Positions 40,126-50,326 are shown, counted from the first letter of the stretch. The stretch is 64,000 bases of DNA from an uncultured Eubacteriales bacterium (GCA_900548625.1 URLO01000005.1:16015-80014), one strand, 5' to 3'. Notes: generated by a model not told the origin, from the letters alone. Numbers and translations: made by a program.

Positions 40126-42566
40126 CCGTCGCTGCGATAGCTCGTTGTCCAGTCAGGCTTCTGCTTGTTCAGCGTACTTTGATACGTGCCGTCGCCCTGC
40201 GGCTTCTGACCGATCATCTGCTGCCACTGCTGGTCGGTCAGGCGGTCGCCGATCGGCTGCTCAAACTGATAGAAGTTGTACACCGAGCCGGACGCCAGAC
40301 GGAGCTTACCGTCGATCTGCACGACCACAAGGATCTTGCTCGGCTGGGCATTGGCGATCTCCAGTACTGAGCCGTTCGGATCGGTTGCGATGTCCACCAC
40401 AATGCCCGAGGGCGTGTCCAGAACGCTGATGGTGTTGTCGCCTGCCCAGCGCTGCGCAGCCTCGACCCAGAAATGCTCCAGCGTGCCGCCGTAGATGCGG
40501 ATGGTGTCGTACTCATCGTCGGTCAGCGTCTCGCCGCGCAGTTCTTTTTTGGAGATCGTCATCAGCTGACGTGCCAGCTCTGCAAGCCGGAGCAGCTCCT
40601 CGCGGTCGCGGTCGCCGATGTAGCCGAACCGGTCAAGCCCGTCCGCCGTCTGCTGGGCCAGCTCCATGAATCGGGCATAGACCTCGTATTCCGGCTCCAC
40701 ATAGCCGCGGTCGTCCCATTCTTCCCAGCCGCCGCCCATTTCCGCCATGACCTGCTTGGCATAGAGAACGGTGTCGTGCTTGAGCTCTGCGTAGCTGCCC
40801 GCATACGTCTCCAGTGCTTTCTTGCTCCACTCGCGCGTGGTCATGAACGATGGCCAGCCCGCGCCCTTTTCCGTCAGCAGCGGCTCGAGCGTATACAGCC
40901 AGCTTGCAGACAGGCTCGCCGTCCAGAGGGAATCCGGCGCGTCCGCAAGCTCCTCGCGAAGCTGCTGCATTTTCTCGCTGTAGCCTTCATAATCCGTCTC
41001 GCCCTGCATCGTCAGGATGTCCAGCGCCGTGTCAGAGCCGAGCGCCGCAGGCAGATCGAGCGTGTCGGGCAGCATCCGCGTCTGTCCGGCGGAGTTTTCC
41101 TTGACGCTGTTGTAGACGAGCTGCTGCATCACCGCCGCATCGACTGTGAAGCGCTGCCCCATGAAGCGGAAGCCCTTTCCGAGCGCCGGCAGATCCGCAG
41201 TCCCCTCGGGATCGACGACCACGACGGAGTTGATCTTCGGCGGCTCGAGCTTTTCGATCAGCGATACAAAGCGCTTGAACGCATTCTCGTTTTCAGGCAG
41301 AGACGATGCCTCCGGAATGGCGCCGTATGCGCTTTCGATCGCGGGCAGATACTCATAATAGCTCAGATCGTCACTGGCGCCGGCAAAGCAGGAGGTCACC
41401 ATATAGATGTGTTCCCACGCATCAAAGCCGTCGGCCTGCATCGCAAGCGTCATCAAAAGGGCGCTTCGGCTCATGTCCTCGTCCTTCTGCGCATAATTGA
41501 ACTGGCCGTACCACATCATGGCGCGGAAATAGCGCTCCAGCGTCTCGTCGCCCACGTAATTGCCGCGCGGCTTATACTGGCTGTAGTCCATAAACTCATC
41601 TGTCAGCGTGCAGGTCTGAATGCCCTCCGCGTCATAGATCCGCTCGACCTCGCGGCTGACAGTCTCGCGCACAGCGTCCGGCACAGCAGTCGTGTCATCC
41701 TGAAGCAGCGCGCCGACAGCAAAGAATGCGACATTCCGCTCCGCGGCGCTCTCCCACTTCGTTCCGGTGAGCGCCTCATATTGCAGGGTGCTCTGCTCCA
41801 GCATTTTCCGGCTCAGCGCCGCCAGCTCCGCTGCCAGATAGTCCTTCTCCGTCTGCGACAGCAGCATGGAGAAATACAGATGGTAGGTGTGCATCAGAGA
41901 ATCGACCGTCACGAAATTCGGCACCTGCATGTAGCGGTTGTCCTCGTACACCTCATAAAACTCGCGGGCATACGGCATGTTCACCACCACAAACTGATTT
42001 TGTGCAAGCAGACGACACGCATCGTCTGTGAGGTCATACTCAAACTGCTGCAAATTGATGAGGTCGGACAGGTCAGACGCGACCTGATACGGCGTCACCG
42101 ACGGTGTAACATCCGTTCCCATCGCAGGAAAGCTGAGCATATGCGGCCGCTTCATTGTCTGGATGCTTGCGCCGTCCGTGTCCGGCTTGTCATCGGGATC
42201 GCGCGTCTTGTCGGTATTCCCTCTGGTCGTTGAGGGCTTGCCGCCGTTTGAGAGCGACGGCGTCTTTCTTCCGCCAAGCGCGCCGCCGAGCACCAGCCCG
42301 ACGACCACGGCCGTTGCCACCGCGAGCGCCAGCAGCGCCACGATCAGCGTGACGTTGCTCTGCTTTTTCGGTTTTCCCGGCTTTTGGGGCAGCGGCGTAT
42401 GCGCCCCGCCCATGTCATACTGCGCAGTGCCGCCATGGTGTGTCGGCGGTACGCTGTTTCGCTGTACTTCGGTCTGCTGCGTGCCGACAGGCTGCACCGG
42501 CGCGCCGCACGCCGTACAGAAGCGTGCGCCGTCCTTGAGCGGCTTACCGCAATTCATACAATACAT
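40122..42566 (-). CDS. Zinc-ribbon, membrane-spanning DUF3160-like protein
   Basis: 814 residues. An N-terminal zinc ribbon (MYCMNCGKPLKDGARFCTACGAPV, two CxxC), a Pro/Gln-rich linker, one membrane helix (VTLIVALLALAVATAVVVGLVLGG, about 70-95), a disordered stretch, then a large extracytoplasmic alpha-rich domain (about 150-814) resembling DUF3160 proteins of Clostridia (YEVYEDNRYMQVPNFVTVDSLMHTYHLYFS). Function unknown; possibly a surface or envelope-associated enzyme. GGAGGAAT precedes the ATG at 42566. It forms a two-gene operon with the FG-GAP-like protein. Confidence 0.85.
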   Translation of the reverse strand: MYCMNCGKPLKDGARFCTACGAPVQPVGTQQTEVQRNSVPPTHHGGTAQYDMGGAHTPLPQKPGKPKKQSNVTLIVALLALAVATAVVVGLVLGGALGGRKTPSLSNGGKPSTTRGNTDKTRDPDDKPDTDGASIQTMKRPHMLSFPAMGTDVTPSVTPYQVASDLSDLINLQQFEYDLTDDACRLLAQNQFVVVNMPYAREFYEVYEDNRYMQVPNFVTVDSLMHTYHLYFSMLLSQTEKDYLAAELAALSRKMLEQSTLQYEALTGTKWESAAERNVAFFAVGALLQDDTTAVPDAVRETVSREVERIYDAEGIQTCTLTDEFMDYSQYKPRGNYVGDETLERYFRAMMWYGQFNYAQKDEDMSRSALLMTLAMQADGFDAWEHIYMVTSCFAGASDDLSYYEYLPAIESAYGAIPEASSLPENENAFKRFVSLIEKLEPPKINSVVVVDPEGTADLPALGKGFRFMGQRFTVDAAVMQQLVYNSVKENSAGQTRMLPDTLDLPAALGSDTALDILTMQGETDYEGYSEKMQQLREELADAPDSLWTASLSASWLYTLEPLLTEKGAGWPSFMTTREWSKKALETYAGSYAELKHDTVLYAKQVMAEMGGGWEEWDDRGYVEPEYEVYARFMELAQQTADGLDRFGYIGDRDREELLRLAELARQLMTISKKELRGETLTDDEYDTIRIYGGTLEHFWVEAAQRWAGDNTISVLDTPSGIVVDIATDPNGSVLEIANAQPSKILVVVQIDGKLRLASGSVYNFYQFEQPIGDRLTDQQWQQMIGQKPQGDGTYQSTLNKQKPDWTTSYRSDG

Positions 42567-42749
42567 TTTGATTCCTCCTTCTTCCGCATCTCTGGATAGA
42601 TCTTCCTGTGAAAAGTATAGCACACTGTGAAAAGAATGGCAGTTGCGCGCCGTTCTTTTTAAGCTTTCTTCATATTTCACCCGGAAGATGCAGCGGAGCC
42701 GCACGGCAAACGCCGTGCGGCTCCGGAACGTATTTTCGGTCCTTTGACC

Positions 42750-44531
42750 TCAAGATGCCCGCTCGAACTGGCTGTTATAGAGGTCGGCGTAGAAGCCGCC
42801 CTGCTGCATGAGCGTCTCGTGCGTGCCGCTCTCGATCACGTCGCCATCCTTCATCACAAGGATCAGGTCGGCGTTTTTGATCGTGGACAGGCGGTGGGCA
42901 ATGACGAAGCTCGTCCGTCCGACGGTCAGCTGGTCCATCGCGCGCTGGATCAAAAGCTCCGTGCGCGTATCGACCGAGCTTGTGGCCTCGTCGAGGATCA
43001 GCATCGGCGCGTTCTGAAGCATCGCACGCGCAATGGTGAGAAGCTGCTTCTGACCGGCAGAAATGCTGCTGCTCTCCGAGAGCACGGTGTCAAAGCCCTG
43101 CGGCAGCGCGTGCACGAATTTGTCCAGCCCGCACGCCTTGCAGACGCGCTCGAGCTGCTCGTCCGTGATGCCCTGCATGTTGTAGACCAGATTTTCGCGC
43201 ACCGTTCCCTCGAACAGCCAAGTATCCTGAAGGACCATGCTGAACAGGCTGTGGACGTTTTCGCGCGTCAGCTCGCCGGTCGGGATGCCGTCGATACGGA
43301 TGCTGCCGCTGTTCAGCTCAAAAAAGCGCATCAGGAGATTGACCATCGTGGTCTTGCCCGCACCGGTGGGGCCGACGATGGCGACCTTCTGTCCCGGCTT
43401 TACCTCGGCGGAGAAGTCCTTGATGATGATCTTATCCGGCGAGTCCGGGTAGCTGAAGCGCACATGGTCAAAGCGTACCGCGCCCTTTACCTGCCTCAGC
43501 TCCTGCGTTTTGCCGTGCTCATCGGGAAGCTCCTCGCTTCCGAGGAAGTCAAAGATGCGGTGTGCCGAGGCGGACGCCGTCTGCATGTTCGTCATGCCCT
43601 GCGCGATCTGCGTCAGCGGAGAGGTAAACAGGCGGACATAGAGAATGAACGAGACGATCACGCCGAATTCGATCGTGCCGTTTATGGCGAGGATCGACCC
43701 GAGCACACATACGACCACGTAGGAGATGTTGCCGATGATGTTCATAAGCGGCTGCATGATGCCGGAGAGGAACTGCGACCTCCAGTTGGCGTCGTAGACG
43801 CGCCGGTTGAGCTGATCGAACTTCGCATTCACGTCCTCGACAGCGCGCGAGATGCGCACGACCTCATGGCCGGAGTACATCTCCTCGACATAGCCGTTGA
43901 GCTTGCCGAGACTCTCCTGCCGCGCGGTGAAGTGGCGCTGCGATTTCGCCATGATCAGCACGATCAGCACCAGTCCCACCAGCGTCACGCCCAGTGCCGC
44001 CAGCGCCAGACGCCACTGCGTCACAAACATCATGATGAGGCAGCCGACAAACTGCGTCGCGGCGCTGATGATCGTCGGCAGGCTGTTTGTAAGCCCCTGC
44101 TGAAGCGTGGAGACGTCGTTCGTGATGCGGCTGAGAATGTCGCCCTGCGAGTGGAAGTTGAAGTACTTCTGCGGCACGCGGTTGATCTTTTCTGACAGCT
44201 CCGCGCGCATCCTGTAGGACATGCCGAGCGTCACGCTCGCCATGATATAGTGCTGGATAAAGCCGAACACCGCGCTCGCGCCGTAGATGCAGGCCAGCAC
44301 CACGCCGATCTTCGCCACGGCGGCAAGGTCGATGCCCGTCGTCAGGCCATCGGACATGATGGTCGCGATCCTGCCGACCCAGTCCGGGCCGAGGATCGTC
44401 AGGACCGCGCTGCCTGCGGCAAGGACCAGCGCCAGAATGATCACGCCGAGACGCTTGCGCATATACCCAGCGAGCTGTCCGAGCGCTTTTTTCACATTGC
44501 CCTTCTGCCGGGGCTGCATGTTGTTTCTCAT
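42750..44531 (-). CDS. ABC exporter half-transporter, fused permease-ATPase (second gene)
   Basis: 593 residues: six-helix exporter membrane domain (about 15-325), then an ATPase domain with Walker A GPTGAGKT about 385-392, the signature ISAGQKQLLTIARAML about 485-500 (Ser-Ala-Gly in place of Ser-Gly-Gly), Walker B LILDEATSSVDTRTE. Half of a heterodimeric multidrug-type exporter. Its start overlaps the stop of the partner half by 4 bases. The family look matches YheI/YheH- and LmrC/LmrD-type pairs. Confidence 0.93.
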   Translation of the reverse strand: MRNNMQPRQKGNVKKALGQLAGYMRKRLGVIILALVLAAGSAVLTILGPDWVGRIATIMSDGLTTGIDLAAVAKIGVVLACIYGASAVFGFIQHYIMASVTLGMSYRMRAELSEKINRVPQKYFNFHSQGDILSRITNDVSTLQQGLTNSLPTIISAATQFVGCLIMMFVTQWRLALAALGVTLVGLVLIVLIMAKSQRHFTARQESLGKLNGYVEEMYSGHEVVRISRAVEDVNAKFDQLNRRVYDANWRSQFLSGIMQPLMNIIGNISYVVVCVLGSILAINGTIEFGVIVSFILYVRLFTSPLTQIAQGMTNMQTASASAHRIFDFLGSEELPDEHGKTQELRQVKGAVRFDHVRFSYPDSPDKIIIKDFSAEVKPGQKVAIVGPTGAGKTTMVNLLMRFFELNSGSIRIDGIPTGELTRENVHSLFSMVLQDTWLFEGTVRENLVYNMQGITDEQLERVCKACGLDKFVHALPQGFDTVLSESSSISAGQKQLLTIARAMLQNAPMLILDEATSSVDTRTELLIQRAMDQLTVGRTSFVIAHRLSTIKNADLILVMKDGDVIESGTHETLMQQGGFYADLYNSQFERAS

Positions 44532-46303
44532 CGTGCGTTTCCTCCTTCCGCAAGCTCCTCCGCGCTGAGCTGTGACATGGCGATCTCGCGGTAGACCCCG
44601 CAGGTCTTCATCAGCTCGTCATGTGTCCCCATGCCGACGGCCGTGCCGCGGTCCAGAACAAGGATGCAGTCTGCATGACGGATGGTGCTGATGCGCTGGG
44701 CGACGATGATCTTCGTCGCCTCCGGAAGCTCCTTCATCAGTCCCTCGCGAAGCGCTGCGTCCGTGCGGTAGTCCAGCGCCGAGAACGAATCGTCAAAAAC
44801 CAGGATCTCCGGCTTTCTTGCAAGCGCCCGCGCGATGGACAGGCGCTGCTTCTGCCCGCCGGAGACGTTTCTGCCGAGCTGGGCGATGGGATGCGCCGCC
44901 TTTTCCGCGTACTTGCCGACGAACTCCGCCGCCTGCGACAGCGAAAGCGCCTGCGAGAGTGTATCCTCCGTCTCCGGCTGCGCGCTTCTGCCAAAGAAGA
45001 TGTTGTCCCGGACCGTGCCGGAAAACAGCACGGCCTTCTGCGTCACATAGCCGAGCTTATCATACAGCGCATCGAACGAAAGCTCCTTTACGTTCACGCC
45101 GTCCACCAGCACCTCGCCCTGCGTCGCGTCGTAAAAGCGCGGGATGAGGCTGACCAGCGTTGTCTTGCCGCTGCCGGTCGCGCCGATGATCGCCATGGTC
45201 TGTCCCTTTTCGACCTTGAAGCTGATGTGCTCCAGCTCATCCTCCGCCGCATTCGGGTAGCGGAACGAGACATCACGGAATTCGACCGTGCCCGCCTGCG
45301 GGCATTCGGTCTTTTTGCCTTCCTTGATGTGCGCCTGCGTGTCAAGCACCTCATTGATACGCTCCGCCGAGACCTGCGCCTGCGGGAAAAGCATGAAGAT
45401 CATGACGAGCATCATAAACGACATGACCACATACGTCGCATAGCTGCTGAACACCAGCACATTCGTGAACATCGTCAGCCGCGCCGCGGGATCTCCCATG
45501 GAGATCGACTCGACCAGCGCCGCGCCGACCCAGTAGACCGCCAGCGCCAGACCGTTCATGCCAAGCCCCATCATCGGCTGGATGAGCGCGAAAAGCCGCT
45601 GGTTTTTCAGCTGCAAATGGAGCATTTTCTTGCTCGGAACGTCAAATTTCTCGTTCTGATACTGTTCGGCGTTGAAGGCATGCACAACGTTGATGCCCGT
45701 GAGATTTTCACGCGCGACGCGATTGATCTGGTCGGTCATCTTCTGCACCAGCCGGAAGCGCGGCAGGCACGTTGCCATCACCGCGACCACCGTCGAGCAG
45801 ATGACCACCACGAACCCCGCCGTGACTGCCGACAGCTCCCAGCTCTTGCCGAGGATCTTGATCACGGCCCACACGGCCATGATCGGCGCCTTGATGATCA
45901 TTTGAAGCCCCATCGCCACAATCATCTGGATCTGCGTGATGTCATTGGTCGTGCGCGTGATGAGACTCGGCACGGAAAAGCCGTGCATCTCCTCGCTGCC
46001 GACGTTCATGACCTGATGAAAGAGCTTCTCACGCACGGTAAAGCTGAAGCCGGACGCCGTCTTTGCCGCGAGGAAGCCGCAGGCCACGGCGAGCAGCGCG
46101 CTTGCCAGCGTACAGCCGAGCATCTGAAGCCCGACATTCAGAATATCCGCCGTCTCACTGCCCGGTATCTTGATGAGCTTGGTGAGCTGCGTCATATAAT
46201 CCGGCAGCCGCAGGTCAAAATAGACCTGCGCCGCCACCAGCACCGCGCACAGCAGCGCCATCAGCGCCTCCTGCCGGCGCATCCGCTTGAGTAATCTGGT
46301 CAT
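44528..46303 (-). CDS. ABC exporter half-transporter, fused permease-ATPase (first gene)
   Basis: 591 residues. Six membrane helices (about 15-310) followed by an ATPase with Walker A GATGSGKT about 365-372, signature VSGGQKQRLSIARALA, and a Walker B ending LVFDDSFSALD: Asp instead of the catalytic Glu, so this half has the degenerate site expected in a heterodimeric exporter, while the partner keeps Glu. Both starts and stops overlap neighbours by 4 bases, so MarR and the two halves are translated as a unit. Substrate unknown, drug or lipid-like. Confidence 0.93.
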   Translation of the reverse strand: MTRLLKRMRRQEALMALLCAVLVAAQVYFDLRLPDYMTQLTKLIKIPGSETADILNVGLQMLGCTLASALLAVACGFLAAKTASGFSFTVREKLFHQVMNVGSEEMHGFSVPSLITRTTNDITQIQMIVAMGLQMIIKAPIMAVWAVIKILGKSWELSAVTAGFVVVICSTVVAVMATCLPRFRLVQKMTDQINRVARENLTGINVVHAFNAEQYQNEKFDVPSKKMLHLQLKNQRLFALIQPMMGLGMNGLALAVYWVGAALVESISMGDPAARLTMFTNVLVFSSYATYVVMSFMMLVMIFMLFPQAQVSAERINEVLDTQAHIKEGKKTECPQAGTVEFRDVSFRYPNAAEDELEHISFKVEKGQTMAIIGATGSGKTTLVSLIPRFYDATQGEVLVDGVNVKELSFDALYDKLGYVTQKAVLFSGTVRDNIFFGRSAQPETEDTLSQALSLSQAAEFVGKYAEKAAHPIAQLGRNVSGGQKQRLSIARALARKPEILVFDDSFSALDYRTDAALREGLMKELPEATKIIVAQRISTIRHADCILVLDRGTAVGMGTHDELMKTCGVYREIAMSQLSAEELAEGGNAR

Positions 46304-46788
46304 ACTTCTTCTTCCGCTCCTTTTTCTTCTCTGGGACGCTCGCCGCCCTGAATGCGCGCGATATTGGCATCAAAAATCGCGATGCAGCGGCGAAAATGCG
46401 CCAGATCCTCCGGCGTCATGCCCTCGGTCAGCCGCAGGGCAAACACCTTTTGCAGCCGCCGCCCTTCTTCGATCACGTCCGCCGCCTTCCGCGTGCAGCG
46501 AAGCGCTGTTTTTCTCCGGTCGCCCAAAACGCTCCCACGTTCGAGATACCCCTCCTGCACCAGGCGGTCGATGTGGAAGGACACGATCCCCGGCTTGAGG
46601 CCTCTGTAGCGGCAGATCTCCCGCGCCGTCTCATGGCCGGGGTTGTTCGCCAGAAACATCAAAATATCCACCGCCATCGGCGTCAGGTGCACCTTGTCGC
46701 AAAGCGGCTGAATGGCCACATGATAGGCATCGGTAAACCGCGCGGCGTTTGCAAACATCTCCGCCGCCGTCAGATTGATCTCCTGCAT
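46300..46788 (-). CDS. MarR-family regulator of the ABC exporter
   Basis: 162 residues. Winged helix-turn-helix core at about 30-125: MAVDILMFLANNPGHETAREICRYRGLKPGIVSFHIDRLVQEGYLERGSVLGDRRKTALRCT. MarR repressors are released by small ligands or stress. It heads the exporter operon and probably represses it. ATG 46788 is chosen over GTG 46791 because GGAGGA spaces better. The region upstream is AT-rich with a repeated AAATTT block (about 46816-46840) that could hold promoter and operator. Confidence 0.93.
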   Translation of the reverse strand: MQEINLTAAEMFANAARFTDAYHVAIQPLCDKVHLTPMAVDILMFLANNPGHETAREICRYRGLKPGIVSFHIDRLVQEGYLERGSVLGDRRKTALRCTRKAADVIEEGRRLQKVFALRLTEGMTPEDLAHFRRCIAIFDANIARIQGGERPREEKGAEEEV

Positions 46789-46929
46789 CACATGCTCCTC
46801 CGTTTCATATTGTTCAAATTTAGACTATCAAATTTTACACGATCTCGCATCAAAGTCCATGAACGGTTTGTGAACACTTTTTGACTTTTTTATAAAAGCA
46901 CCGCTCCCAAATTCCTCTGCGCCACGCAA

Positions 46930-46961
46930 AACGGAGCAGCCGTCTGGCTGCTCCGTTCGCT
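46930..46961 (-). terminator. Terminator of the alaS-hinT operon
   Basis: 12-bp arms AACGGAGCAGCC / GGCTGCTCCGTT with a 4-base loop; on the minus strand the stem is followed by TTTTGCG. It lies about 35 bases after the HIT gene stop. Confidence 0.85.
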
Positions 46962-46990
46962 TATCAAAGAGGCTTTATGATCCGGTGTGC

Positions 46991-47329
46991 TCAGTTGAAG
47001 GCGCCGAGCTGCTTGCCGGAAAGGACGTGGAAGTGGATATGGTGTACGGTCTGACCGGCGAGCGCGCCGACATTCGTCACGACGCGATAACCATCGGCAA
47101 AGCCCATTTCCTTCGCAAGCTTTGCAATGACGGTGTAAATGTGACCGATCAGCGCCTCATTTTCCTCCGTCACCTCCGCGGCGGAGGCGAAATGCGCCTT
47201 CGGCACGACGAGGAAATGAACGGGAGCCATCGGCGCGATGTCCTTGAAGGCAAAGCACTGATCGTCCTCATACACCTTCTGGCTGGGGATCTCGCCGCTG
47301 ATGATCTTACAGAACAGGCAATCTGACAT
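46991..47329 (-). CDS. HIT-family nucleotide hydrolase (HinT-like)
   Basis: 112 residues. Hydrolyses nucleoside phosphoramidates such as adenylated amino acids or lysines. N-terminal zinc-type CLFCKI, then VVPKAHFAS and the catalytic His triad HHIHFHV near the C-terminus. It follows alaS by 34 bases and shares its transcript, a linkage that makes sense because aminoacyl-adenylates are HinT substrates. GGAGG(T) ribosome site upstream. Confidence 0.95.
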   Translation of the reverse strand: MSDCLFCKIISGEIPSQKVYEDDQCFAFKDIAPMAPVHFLVVPKAHFASAAEVTEENEALIGHIYTVIAKLAKEMGFADGYRVVTNVGALAGQTVHHIHFHVLSGKQLGAFN

Positions 47330-47363
47330 GTTATCTCCTCCTTATAATATAACGCACAATTCC

Positions 47364-50039
47364 TTACTGCACCTTGTTTGCAACATAGTCGTCCACTGCC
47401 GCCAGCGCATCATCGACCTTCAGCAGGTCGCTGCCGCCGCCCATGGCGCTGTCGGGCTTGCCGCCGCCCTTGCCGCCGATGATCGGCGCGATGCTCTTGA
47501 TGATGTCGCCCGCCTTGACGCCCTTTGCAACCGCGTCCTTGCCGCAGACGGCAAGAAGCGTCGCCTTGTCACCGTTCACTGCGCTGAGCACGGCAACGAC
47601 GCTGCTGGCCCTGTCGCGCAGGAAATCGCCCATGCGGCGCAGATCCGCCGCGTCCACAGCGCCGCGGTTTGCCGTGATGACGCGCAGGCCGCCGATGTTC
47701 TTCGCAGAGAACAGGAACTGATCGACCTCGCCTGCAAACAGGCGGTCCTTCATCTTCTCAATGGTCTGGTGCAGGTCGCGGATCTCGCGCATCGAGGCCT
47801 CGGCCTTTGCAAACAGCTCCGCAGGCGTGGTCTTGAGCGCTTCCGCGACGCGGACAAGGCGCTGGTTCATCTCGTCGGTCAGCTCCAGGCAGGCCTTGCC
47901 GGTCACTGCCTCGATGCGGCGCACGCCGGAGGCGACCGATGCCTCGCTCACGATGCGGAACGGGCCGACCTTCGCCGTGTTGTCCAGATGCGTACCGCCG
48001 CAAAGCTCCATCGAAACGGTTTTTTCATCGTCGCCCATCGTGACCACGCGGACAACATCGCCGTATTTTTCGCCGAACAGCGCCGTCGCGCCGCGCTTTT
48101 TCGCCTCCTCAACGGGCAGCTCCTCCGTCACGACGGGATAGCCGTCGAGAATGAACTCGGACATCATGCGGCTGACTCTTGCCAGCTCCTCGGGCTTGAC
48201 GGCCTCGAAGTGCGTGAAGTCAAAGCGCAGGCGATCCGGCTCGACCAGCGAGCCCGCCTGATGGACGTGATCACCGAGTACGGCCTCCAGCGCGCTTTGC
48301 AGCAGATGCGTTGCGGTGTGCGCGCGGCTGACAGCCTTGCGGCGCTCGAGATCGATGCGGACACTGCAAACATCGCCGGCCCGCATCTCGCCGCTGACCA
48401 CACGCCCGTAATGCAGGAACTTTCCGCCCTTGTTCTTCTGAACGTCGGTCACGACAAATTTGCCGTTTTCGCTTTCAATGTAGCCGTGGTCGCCGACCTG
48501 ACCGCCCATTTCGGCATACATGGATGTGCGGTCGAGAACGATCAGCGCATCGACGCCGTCAACGATCTCGGTGCGCATCTCCTCGTCTGCAACGATGGCG
48601 AGGATCTTGCCCTCGGTCACGGACTTTTCATAGCCGTCAAATTCCGTGGCGGGCATTTCCTTGCCGAACTCCACGCCTGCCCAGCCGAGGTCACCGAGCG
48701 CCTTGCGCGCCTCTCTTGCGCGCTCCTTCTGCTCCTGCATGAGCTGCTTGAAGGCTGCCTCATCGACGGTGAGACCCTGCTCGGCCGCCATTTCGTTTGT
48801 CAGATCGATCGGGAAACCGTAGGTGTCGTAGAGCTTGAAGGCATCAGAGCCGGAAAACACGTGCTCGCCCTTTGCCTTGTGCTCCTCGAGCATGTCGCTG
48901 AAGATCTTCATGCCGCCGTCGAGCGTTTTTGCAAAGTTCTCCTCCTCGGTGCGGATGACGCGGGTGATATACGCCTGCTTCTCACGCAGCTCGGGGTACT
49001 GGCACTCGTTTTCACGGACAACCGTATCAACGACCTCGTACAGGAACGGGCGGTCAACGCCGAGGAGCTTTCCGTGGCGTGCCGCGCGGCGCAGCAGACG
49101 GCGCAGGACATAGCCGCGTCCCTCGTTCGACGGCAGGATGCCGTCGCAGATCATAAAGGTCGAGGAGCGGATGTGGTCGGTGATGACACGCAGCGACACG
49201 TCGGTCTTTTCAGACTCCTCATAGTGCGCGCCGGTGATCTCGGAGACCTTGTTCGTAATGTTCATTACGGTGTCTACGTCAAAGAGCGACGCGACATTCT
49301 GGCACACGCAGGCAAGGCGCTCCAGGCCCATGCCGGTGTCGATGTTCTTCTGCTTGAGCTCCGTGTAATTGCCGTGGCCGTCGTTGTTGAACTGGGAGAA
49401 AACAATGTTCCAGACCTCAACGTAGCGGTCGCAGTCGCAGCCGACCGTGCAGCCGGGCTTGCCGCAGCCGTACTCCTCGCCGCGGTCATAGTAGATCTCC
49501 GAGCAGGGGCCGCACGGGCCGGAGCCGTGCTCCCAGAAGTTGTCCTCCTTGCCGAAGCGGAAGATGTGATCCTCGGGAATGCCGATGACGTCGCGCCAGA
49601 TGGCGAACGCCTCATCGTCGGCAGGCGTCGTCTCATTGCCCGCAAAGACGGACGGATACAGGCGCTCGGGCTCAAGGCCGACCCACTCGGGGCTGGTCAG
49701 GAATTCCCATGCCCAGGGAATGGCTTCCTTCTTGAAATAGTCGCCGAAGGAAAAGTTGCCGAGCATTTCAAAATAGGTGCCGTGACGCGCCGTATGACCG
49801 ACGTTTTCGATGTCGCCGGTGCGGATGCACTTCTGGCAGGTGGTGACGCGGCTGCGGGGCGGCTCCTCCTCGCCTGTGAACCACGGCTTCATCGGCGTCA
49901 TGCCGGCGTTGATGAGCAGGATGGACTTGTCACCGCGCGGGACCAGCGAAAAGCTGGGCAGGCGGAGATGTCCCTTCGATTCAAAGAACTTCAGGTACAT
50001 TTCACGCAGCTCATTGAGCCCATAGGGTTTGTGTGCCAT
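47364..50039 (-). CDS. alaS: Alanyl-tRNA synthetase
   Basis: 891 residues. Charges tRNA-Ala. Class II catalytic core at the N-terminus (SFSLVPRGDKSILLINAGMTPMKPWF; GLERLACV as motif 3), the editing domain with the HxxxH zinc site (RAHTATHLL) and CxxxH (ELCGGTH), and a C-terminal DHHA1 domain rich in Gly (GGKGGGKPDSAMGGG). A Cys-rich insert (CGKPGCTVGCDCDRY) near residue 185 is a zinc-binding feature found in many AlaRS. Start at 50039 behind AAAGGAGAA. Controlled by a T-box leader upstream. Confidence 0.97.
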   Translation of the reverse strand: MAHKPYGLNELREMYLKFFESKGHLRLPSFSLVPRGDKSILLINAGMTPMKPWFTGEEEPPRSRVTTCQKCIRTGDIENVGHTARHGTYFEMLGNFSFGDYFKKEAIPWAWEFLTSPEWVGLEPERLYPSVFAGNETTPADDEAFAIWRDVIGIPEDHIFRFGKEDNFWEHGSGPCGPCSEIYYDRGEEYGCGKPGCTVGCDCDRYVEVWNIVFSQFNNDGHGNYTELKQKNIDTGMGLERLACVCQNVASLFDVDTVMNITNKVSEITGAHYEESEKTDVSLRVITDHIRSSTFMICDGILPSNEGRGYVLRRLLRRAARHGKLLGVDRPFLYEVVDTVVRENECQYPELREKQAYITRVIRTEEENFAKTLDGGMKIFSDMLEEHKAKGEHVFSGSDAFKLYDTYGFPIDLTNEMAAEQGLTVDEAAFKQLMQEQKERAREARKALGDLGWAGVEFGKEMPATEFDGYEKSVTEGKILAIVADEEMRTEIVDGVDALIVLDRTSMYAEMGGQVGDHGYIESENGKFVVTDVQKNKGGKFLHYGRVVSGEMRAGDVCSVRIDLERRKAVSRAHTATHLLQSALEAVLGDHVHQAGSLVEPDRLRFDFTHFEAVKPEELARVSRMMSEFILDGYPVVTEELPVEEAKKRGATALFGEKYGDVVRVVTMGDDEKTVSMELCGGTHLDNTAKVGPFRIVSEASVASGVRRIEAVTGKACLELTDEMNQRLVRVAEALKTTPAELFAKAEASMREIRDLHQTIEKMKDRLFAGEVDQFLFSAKNIGGLRVITANRGAVDAADLRRMGDFLRDRASSVVAVLSAVNGDKATLLAVCGKDAVAKGVKAGDIIKSIAPIIGGKGGGKPDSAMGGGSDLLKVDDALAAVDDYVANKVQ

Positions 50040-50093
50040 AACGGATTCTCCTTTGTATCCAATAATTTTCTCATGCTTCGGGCGGCACGGCAC

Positions 50094-50320
50094 GAAAAAA
50101 AGAAACTCCGCCACCACATAGGGGCGAAGCTTGCTTCACGGTACCACCCTAATTGCGCCGAGGGCGCATCTTAGCCGCCCTGTAACGGGAGCGCCCGCTC
50201 CGCTCATCGCGGAGATGCTCAAAAGCGGCTGCCGCAGGCCGTATGCGAAGGGCTTCCACCGTCCCCTTCTCGCTCTGGCGCGCACCTGTGGCTCTCTTTT
50301 TCATCGCAAATCAAATATTT
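50094..50320 (-). promoter_or_regulatory. T-box riboswitch of alaS
   Basis: Minus-strand leader with the T-box sequence AGGGTGGTACCGTG (at 50137-50150), which pairs with the uncharged tRNA acceptor end, followed by a terminator stem ending in a T-run at 50095-50101. A long stem I lies to the 5' side. Uncharged tRNA-Ala should prevent termination. The specifier codon was not placed with certainty. Confidence 0.95.
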
Positions 50321-50326
50321 ACTGCA

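Noticed and set aside
47301..50174. Very long open frame antisense to alaS
   Set aside because: It mirrors the GC-rich third-position pattern of alaS; its translation has no recognisable domains and no start signals.
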